Below, in pieces: positions 6,350-10,097 of a stretch of 10,097 nt of DNA (positions within the stretch are counted from its first letter, which is position 1; every line of letters begins with the position of its first letter). Origin of the DNA: CAYPUG01 sp964413905 (GTDB taxonomy: Bacteria > Chloroflexota > Anaerolineae > JAADDB01); contig CAYPUG010000099.1 in NCBI GenBank assembly GCA_964413905.1, positions 1 to 10,097 of the forward strand. Direction: 5' to 3'. The notes under the pieces are model-generated. The model did no database searches. It was not told the DNA's origin and worked only from the letters and a program-made list of their open reading frames with translations. The translations under genes were made by a program, and so were the position numbers.

Positions 6350-7138
6350 ATGCAGAGCGCACGGGGTGGGGGTGTACGCATATCGTTCTCTCGGTGGCGC
6401 GTTCACAGGCGAGCGTGGTCACGGCCGCATCGAAACATGGAGGCTATTGTGCTTCAAGAACGTGAGAGACATCGTATTGCGGACCGGCTGCGGGATGGGC
6501 CGGCGCAGGTGTTGGCGAATTTGGTCATGGAAATGCGCAGTTTGTTGTACTTGCTGGATGGGGAAACGTTGGATATGGACGCGGTGCGGCCGGCTTTGGA
6601 AAAGATGTTGCAGGAAATGGAGGACGGGCTGTACGACTTGCGAAAGATTATCGAAGATCTCCGCCCGCCTTTTTTGTTTCGCGAACTCGGCTTAATTCCC
6701 TGGCTGGAAAATTTGGCCCTTCAATATCGGGAGGAACATCATTTAGAGGTTGACCTCCAGGTAGCGCCCGATTTGGACCCTATTTCCGAGGATGTGGAGA
6801 GTGTGTTACGGCGGGTGATTCAGGAAGCCTTGAGGAATGTCATCCAACACGCTCGCGCGGGCAAAGTCGTTATACGCCTTTATCGGGATGAAGCAGACCG
6901 TTTAGTATTGGACGTGGAGGATGACGGTCTGGGATTGGATATACAACGTGCATATAACGCGTACACCGATTTGCAGACGAAGGGGACTTTCGGGTTGCTG
7001 ATGATGGAGGAGTGGGCTCGATTAGTCAACGGTCATCTGAAAATATCCGGTCACGCGGGTAAAGGCACACTTGTGCGCTTGCAAATTCCTGCTGGATGGC
7101 GAGGGGAGATAAGGGGGGAAAGATATGGCGAAAAATAA
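6350..7138 (+). CDS. DegS/NarX-type (HisKA_3) sensor kinase lacking the phospho-accepting His
   Basis: This 262-aa cytosolic protein has the layout of a DegS-like histidine kinase: a basic tail (1-29), a HisKA_3 dimerisation helix (about 36-110) and a GHKL ATPase domain (about 145-248). The ATP site looks complete: N-box QEALRN (158-163), G1 box DDGLG (191-195), FGLLMMEE (214-221) and GKGT (237-240). The dimerisation motif reads R-L-R-D-G-P-A-Q (46-53), where family members have H-D-G-P-A-Q. Position 48 is therefore Arg (CGG, 6491-6493) instead of the phosphorylated His. The DxxxQ motif linked to phosphatase activity in this family is kept (D49, Q53). A histidine at 41 lies one heptad upstream. 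No transmembrane or PAS domain is visible. The gene overlaps the response regulator by 14 bases. It may be a phosphatase or an unorthodox partner rather than a normal kinase. Confidence 0.85.
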   Translation: MQSARGGGVRISFSRWRVHRRAWSRPHRNMEAIVLQERERHRIADRLRDGPAQVLANLVMEMRSLLYLLDGETLDMDAVRPALEKMLQEMEDGLYDLRKIIEDLRPPFLFRELGLIPWLENLALQYREEHHLEVDLQVAPDLDPISEDVESVLRRVIQEALRNVIQHARAGKVVIRLYRDEADRLVLDVEDDGLGLDIQRAYNAYTDLQTKGTFGLLMMEEWARLVNGHLKISGHAGKGTLVRLQIPAGWRGEIRGERYGEK

Positions 7139-7823
7139 GGTCATTCGGACAATGATCGTGGAAGATCATCCGCTGTTCAGCGCGGGATTGAAACGCGTTC
7201 TGGAATTGGAGGATGACATAGACATTGTGGCCGAGGCCCGCACCGGTCCTGAGGCCGTTGAACTTGCGGAACGATTGCACCCGGACGTCATCATCATGGA
7301 CATCAATTTGCCGGGGATGAACGGATTGCGGGCTACACGCGAGATCACCTCTCAATTTGATGATATTGGCGTGATCATTATCACCGCGTATCACGATGAT
7401 GAGCAGTTGTTCCACGCTCTGCGGGCCGGGGCAATGGCCTACTACCCCAAAGATGTCCAACCCAGTGAACTCATTCCCGCCATCCGACAGGTCGCCAAGG
7501 GCAACTACGTGGTAGGCGACATGGTGATGTCCCGGCCGCAAGTGGCTTCCTGGCTGTTGCGTCGTTTTGAAGAAATGGCCGTGTTCCAGGACGCGGATGT
7601 GGTGTTCGCTCCCTTGACGCCTCGCGAAATGGACATTTTGAAGTTGATTACCAAGGGATACAGCAATAAAGAGATCGCCCGCGAGTTGGGCATCAGCCGC
7701 CAGACCGTGAAAAATCACATGAGCGCCATCCTGCGCAAGTTGGCCGTCAATGACCGTACCCAGGCCGCGGTCCTGGCCCTTAAACGGGGATGGATTCCTT
7801 TAAGTGAGGTGGAGACCAACTGA
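7125..7823 (+). CDS. NarL/DegU-type response regulator with LuxR helix-turn-helix
   Basis: This 232-aa transcription factor has an N-terminal receiver domain and a C-terminal LuxR-type DNA-binding domain. Receiver residues are intact: acidic pocket E13/D14, phospho-acceptor D59 in MDINLPG, T87 in ITAYHDD and K109 in YPKD. The DNA-binding domain spans about 162-223 and shows LTPREMDIL (164-172), the NKEIARELGIS segment (181-191) and the recognition helix QTVKNHMSAILRKL. The linker of about 35 residues is ordinary. ATG 7125 lies inside the end of the kinase gene, with a strong A/G-rich binding site at 7111-7120, so the two are translationally coupled. Given the kinase's missing His, phosphorylation may come from another kinase or from acetyl phosphate. 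Targets are unknown; the flp promoter 3' of the terminator is a reasonable guess. An intrinsic terminator follows. Confidence 0.92.
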   Translation: MAKNKVIRTMIVEDHPLFSAGLKRVLELEDDIDIVAEARTGPEAVELAERLHPDVIIMDINLPGMNGLRATREITSQFDDIGVIIITAYHDDEQLFHALRAGAMAYYPKDVQPSELIPAIRQVAKGNYVVGDMVMSRPQVASWLLRRFEEMAVFQDADVVFAPLTPREMDILKLITKGYSNKEIARELGISRQTVKNHMSAILRKLAVNDRTQAAVLALKRGWIPLSEVETN

Positions 7824-7871
7824 AGTCGGCCTAAAAAGGTAGAAATTCCCGGTTGAGTATCTTTGGCGTGC

Positions 7872-7885
7872 GGTGACCTGTCACC
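7872..7885. repeat. Perfect inverted repeat GGTGAC-CT-GTCACC
   Basis: Two 6-base arms, GGTGAC (7872-7877) and GTCACC (7880-7885), flank a 2-base centre. The loop is too short for a good RNA hairpin, so a dimeric DNA-binding protein site is more likely. It lies after the response regulator stop and 20 bases before the terminator, about 90 bases upstream of the flp -35. Confidence 0.4.
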
Positions 7886-7905
7886 ACCTTGATCGCATGT
7901 TCAGT

Positions 7906-7931
7906 ACGGCATCGCAAGATGCCGTTTTTTT
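7906..7931 (+). terminator. Intrinsic terminator after the two-component operon
   Basis: An 8-bp perfect stem, ACGGCATC (7906-7913) with GATGCCGT (7918-7925), closes on a GCAA tetraloop (GNRA type) and runs into seven T residues (7925-7931). This is a textbook rho-independent terminator on the + strand. It separates the kinase-regulator operon from the flp transcript. Confidence 0.93.
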
Positions 7932-7968
7932 ATGCTTTATTTCGGGCCGGGGGAGAGTGCATAATCCA

Positions 7969-8004
7969 GGGGAACTTTACCCCAAACGAGGTCGGTGGTA
8001 CAAT
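7969..8004 (+). promoter_or_regulatory. Promoter of the flp operon with overlapping inverted repeat
   Basis: TTTACC (7976-7981) and TACAAT (7999-8004) are spaced by 17 bases and predict a start near 8011, giving a leader of about 47 bases. The -35 is embedded in an inverted repeat, GGGG (7969-7972) and CCCC (7980-7983) with partly symmetric inner bases, which could be an operator. Confidence 0.6.
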
Positions 8005-8057
8005 GGGGATGGATAGCGCGTTATGTACACCAGACTGGCGGATAAAGGGAGGGCTCG

Positions 8058-8222
8058 ATGACATATAACCGACGTCAAGAGATAGGCCAATCCTTTCTAG
8101 AATATGCCGTCATGTTTGTTCTCATCGCCATTATTATTGTAGCGTTGATGCTCATTGTCGGCGATGAGATCCGCGTGTTTATTCGTGACTTGCTCCAAAC
8201 GTGGTTCCCTCCTTCCCCGTAA
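8058..8222 (+). CDS. Flp/Fap-type pilin precursor, 54 aa
   Basis: This short protein has the standard Flp pilin design. A short basic leader ends at G10, followed by Q-S-F-L-E-Y (11-16), with E15 at position +5 of the mature protein, and then an uninterrupted hydrophobic helix at about 17-35. The charged GDEIRVFIRD stretch (35-44) and a proline-rich end follow. Prepilin peptidases of the TadV/type IV pilin kind cut such precursors after the glycine, and the mature 44-residue pilin would assemble through its hydrophobic helix. ATG 8058 has a strong binding site (AAGGGAGGG, ending four bases upstream) and its own promoter. No tad assembly genes (ATPase, platform, secretin or peptidase) are in this window, so the assembly machinery must be elsewhere or absent. 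The next gene begins six bases after the stop and is probably co-transcribed. Confidence 0.78.
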   Translation: MTYNRRQEIGQSFLEYAVMFVLIAIIIVALMLIVGDEIRVFIRDLLQTWFPPSP

Positions 8223-8228
8223 GCCCCG

Positions 8229-9326
8229 ATGAACGCGCGGGCACTGGCCAAACGGTATGCACCGATTCTTCGCTTTAGCCGGGATGGTTCCGACCGCGCG
8301 GAGAATTTTTACCCCATGGACGCAGAGGCCTACATTCGAGCGTCCGCTTTATACGCTCCAGGGCCTCGGCGTCTTATTCCGAGGGGCAGATTGCGGGTAG
8401 AGATGCTCCTGGAGTACCCACCTGCAGCCACCTCGGATCTGTACCTCACGTTCGCGTCGGAGCATCTCATGCCCCCTTTGCCTCGTGCCCACATGATGGC
8501 TGCCCCCGCGCGTCCTCGGCTTGTACGTCCTGAGTGGTGGGATCACCTGCTGGATATGCTGTACGAGACCGGTGCCCGAGTCGTTGTCCCCCTCCTCTTA
8601 CGTTTGCACCCCCAACGGCTCCCCCTTTCTGTCTGGCAAGAGGCCTTGGCCCGTTACCGGCCTCTTTCTCCGTTGCAGGGCGGTCCTCCGCCGGTGTTGT
8701 ATTACGTTATCCAAACCGCGGAACCGTACATCGTGCTTCATTACTGGTTCTTCTACGCGTTCAACGATTGGGGAACCGGGCACGAGGGTCTGAACGATCA
8801 TGAAGGGGATTGGGAAAGCATTCTTTTGTTCCTAGAATCCGTTCCACCGTATCGGGTGCGCTGGTTGGCGTATGCAGCCCACGGGGTTGCCGACCTGGAA
8901 AGGGCACAGAGTGAGCGGGTGGAATGGGTGGATACTCATCCGGTGGTGTACGTGGGATGTGGTTCGCATGCCTCCTACTATCGACCGGGGGTATACCGCT
9001 CTCGGGATTGGGCCTTGGGCAACGCCCTTGTGGTGATCGGACCGGCCGAACTCGAGACATCACTTTCCCAGGAGGGTCACTACCTGTCCTGGGCTCTGCA
9101 GGACTTGCGCTCCTTGCGTTGGCCCTGGCACTTCCGTGGCTTCTGGGGCACACGATTTCGGTATCGGGGGGCCAGTCGGTGGTTACATGCCTTGCACGCG
9201 TTGAGTGGACCGGGAGGGCCTATTTGGCTGGCCGGGCAGGGGCGCGTGCGCCCTCAGTGGCGGCATCCGTATACTTGGGCCGGGTTCCGACGTTTCCCGT
9301 GGGTGTGGTGGCGTCCTCGCCCGTAA
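8229..9326 (+). CDS. Vps62/DUF946-like protein of unknown function
   Basis: This 365-aa protein shows segments like those of the Vps62/DUF946 family, known from fungi, plants and scattered bacteria, with no settled biochemical role. Relevant blocks are YAPILRFSRDG (10-20) with ENFYP (25-29), HYWFFYAFNDW (171-181), NDHEGDWE (189-196), HPVVYVGCGSHASYY (237-251), and a late FRGFWGTRF (302-310) followed by SGPGGP (326-331). The H-E-G-D-W-E and G-S-H elements are the most distinctive and could bind metal or substrate, which is inference. There is no signal peptide or membrane helix. The C-terminal 70 residues are rich in Trp and Arg. It starts six bases after the pilin stop without an obvious binding site, so it probably depends on translational coupling. 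A role tied to the pilin is possible but unproven. Confidence 0.6.
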   Translation: MNARALAKRYAPILRFSRDGSDRAENFYPMDAEAYIRASALYAPGPRRLIPRGRLRVEMLLEYPPAATSDLYLTFASEHLMPPLPRAHMMAAPARPRLVRPEWWDHLLDMLYETGARVVVPLLLRLHPQRLPLSVWQEALARYRPLSPLQGGPPPVLYYVIQTAEPYIVLHYWFFYAFNDWGTGHEGLNDHEGDWESILLFLESVPPYRVRWLAYAAHGVADLERAQSERVEWVDTHPVVYVGCGSHASYYRPGVYRSRDWALGNALVVIGPAELETSLSQEGHYLSWALQDLRSLRWPWHFRGFWGTRFRYRGASRWLHALHALSGPGGPIWLAGQGRVRPQWRHPYTWAGFRRFPWVWWRPRP

Positions 9327-9357
9327 AGTGGGGCCAAGTCGTGTTCTTGAAAAACCC

Positions 9358-9386
9358 TTGGCGAAATCGAAACTATCCGGTACAAT
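9358..9386 (+). promoter_or_regulatory. Promoter of the HEAT-repeat gene
   Basis: TTGGCG (9358-9363) and TACAAT (9381-9386) are spaced by 17 bases. Transcription would begin near 9393, about 124 bases before the start codon. The -10 and its following ATG are the same nine bases (TACAATATG) as in the promoter at 5188-5196. Confidence 0.62.
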
Positions 9387-9392
9387 ATGAAG

Positions 9393-9516
9393 GGTAGGCG
9401 AAGATCTTTCCTCCACCTACCCGTGGCTACGGGAGGGATTTGGAGTACGGCGGCCTGTCGCCGCTTTAATCACTCCATTATTGTGAAGTCGTGTAGGAAG
9501 GACAAGGAGCAGCGTA
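9393..9516 (+). promoter_or_regulatory. Structured leader of the HEAT-repeat gene
   Basis: Two hairpins are visible. CCCGT (9420-9424) pairs with ACGGG (9429-9433) over a GGCT loop. Then TGGAGT (9441-9446) pairs with ACTCCA (9472-9477), enclosing CGGCG (9448-9452) with CGCCG (9459-9463). No T-run follows, so they are not a standard terminator. I recognise no known riboswitch. They could also serve as a weak 3' end for the preceding transcript. Confidence 0.4.
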
Positions 9517-10097
9517 ATGAGCAGTTTGGTTGATCAAGTAATACGGCTGGCCGGGGAACGACGGTATTGGCATCTGGGGCCGTTGTTGACGGACTTGAGC
9601 ACCCCTGATTTAGCACAATTTCAGGACGCATGGGCACGGTTAACACCCGTGCAGCGGCAAGATTTGGTACAGACCCTGGTTGAACTGGCCGAGGAGCGCC
9701 CTGAATACGATTTTAGGGCCATCTTCCGTTGGTTGCTCGGCGATGAGGACGCGGAAGTGCGCACTCTCGCCATCGAGGGCTTGTGGGAGGATGAATCTCC
9801 TGCGCTTATCGGCCCGTTGCTGCACATCTTGCAGCATGATACGGATTACCGCGTCCGTGCGGCCGCGGCCATCGCAGTGTGGCGGTTCGTCCTCCTCTCG
9901 GAATTGGGCGAGATCAACATGAACGAAGTCGTCCCTGTTCTAGAGGCCCTTATCCAAAAAGTGCAGGACACGGGTGAGGATCTCGATGTTCGGCGTCGCG
10001 CGTTAGAAGCCATCGCGTATGTGGACGAACCGCACATTCGGGATCTTATCGAGGCTGCATATTACCATCACGACACACGAATGCAAGCCAGTGCGTT
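9517..10097 (+). CDS. HEAT-repeat protein, 3' end cut by window
   Basis: This open frame runs from ATG 9517 through the right edge, giving 193 complete residues. The start has AAGGAG (9504-9509) seven bases upstream. After an N-terminal helical region (1-70), paired-helix repeats with HEAT character appear: GDEDAEVRTLAIEGLW (75-90), DTDYRVRAAAAIAVW (108-122) and DLDVRRRALEAIAYV (155-169). Each has the typical acidic-turn, V-R, A-rich helix pattern. HEAT proteins of this kind usually act as protein-binding scaffolds or as phycobilisome-lyase-like or regulatory partners; no catalytic motif is visible and I cannot assign a function. It has its own promoter and leader, so it is probably not part of the pilin operon. 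The missing C-terminus could change this reading. Confidence 0.8.
   Translation, partial: MSSLVDQVIRLAGERRYWHLGPLLTDLSTPDLAQFQDAWARLTPVQRQDLVQTLVELAEERPEYDFRAIFRWLLGDEDAEVRTLAIEGLWEDESPALIGPLLHILQHDTDYRVRAAAAIAVWRFVLLSELGEINMNEVVPVLEALIQKVQDTGEDLDVRRRALEAIAYVDEPHIRDLIEAAYYHHDTRMQASA

Noticed and set aside
6199..6465. An 88-codon frame whose ATG sits exactly where the kinase-operon transcript should begin, suggesting a leaderless gene.
   Set aside because: The product is rich in Ser, Arg and Cys with no domain, its codon use is unlike neighbouring genes, and it overlaps the well-supported kinase start. It looks like leader RNA read by chance.
8924..9397. A 157-codon + strand frame overlapping the end of the Vps62-like gene.
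   Set aside because: It runs in another frame through conserved Vps62-like motifs and across a promoter; no ribosome binding site or family motif supports it.

Overview
This is a moderately GC-rich bacterial window in which every gene I can support lies on the + strand. It most resembles the Chloroflexota (Anaerolineae-like). That is an inference from the mix of a DegS-like kinase pair, a polyprenol-phosphate glycosyltransferase with GtrA, a Wzy/WaaL-type membrane protein and a lone Flp pilin. No rRNA, tRNA, CRISPR array or insertion sequence is visible.

Layout. (1) 1-1906: polyamine genes. A spermidine-synthase family aminopropyltransferase (speE, open at the left edge and possibly the C-terminal part of a SpeD-SpeE fusion) is followed by an agmatinase-family ureohydrolase (speB-like). 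(2) 1897-5075: envelope glycan genes. A Wzy/O-antigen-ligase-like polytopic protein overlaps the speB stop codon and is followed by GtrA and a GT4 glycosyltransferase. (3) 5185-6111: an extended -10 promoter, a structured leader with a perfect 12-bp stem, and a DPM1-like GT2 transferase. (4) 6165-7931: a sigma-A-type promoter, a 150-nt leader with two competing long-range pairings, a HisKA_3-type kinase and an overlapping NarL/LuxR response regulator. A strong intrinsic terminator closes this unit. (5) 7969-9326: a promoter, a 54-aa Flp-type pilin and a Vps62/DUF946-like protein. (6) 9358-10097: a promoter, a structured leader and a HEAT-repeat protein cut off by the right edge.

How the parts fit. 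SpeE and SpeB can make spermidine from agmatine, either through putrescine or through aminopropylagmatine as in Thermus. The glycan genes form a plausible lipid-linked sugar module: GT2 would load polyprenyl phosphate, GtrA could move the lipid-sugar across the membrane, GT4 would extend chains, and the Wzy/WaaL-like protein would polymerise or ligate them.

The most striking observation is in the two-component pair. The kinase keeps its ATP-binding boxes and the DxxxQ phosphatase motif of HisKA_3 proteins, but Arg (CGG) replaces the phospho-accepting His. It may therefore act as a phosphatase or non-canonical partner of the intact response regulator. The other points of interest are the orphan Flp pilin next to a Vps62-like protein, three structured 5' leaders, and a shared promoter style (G-[G/C]-TAxAxT).
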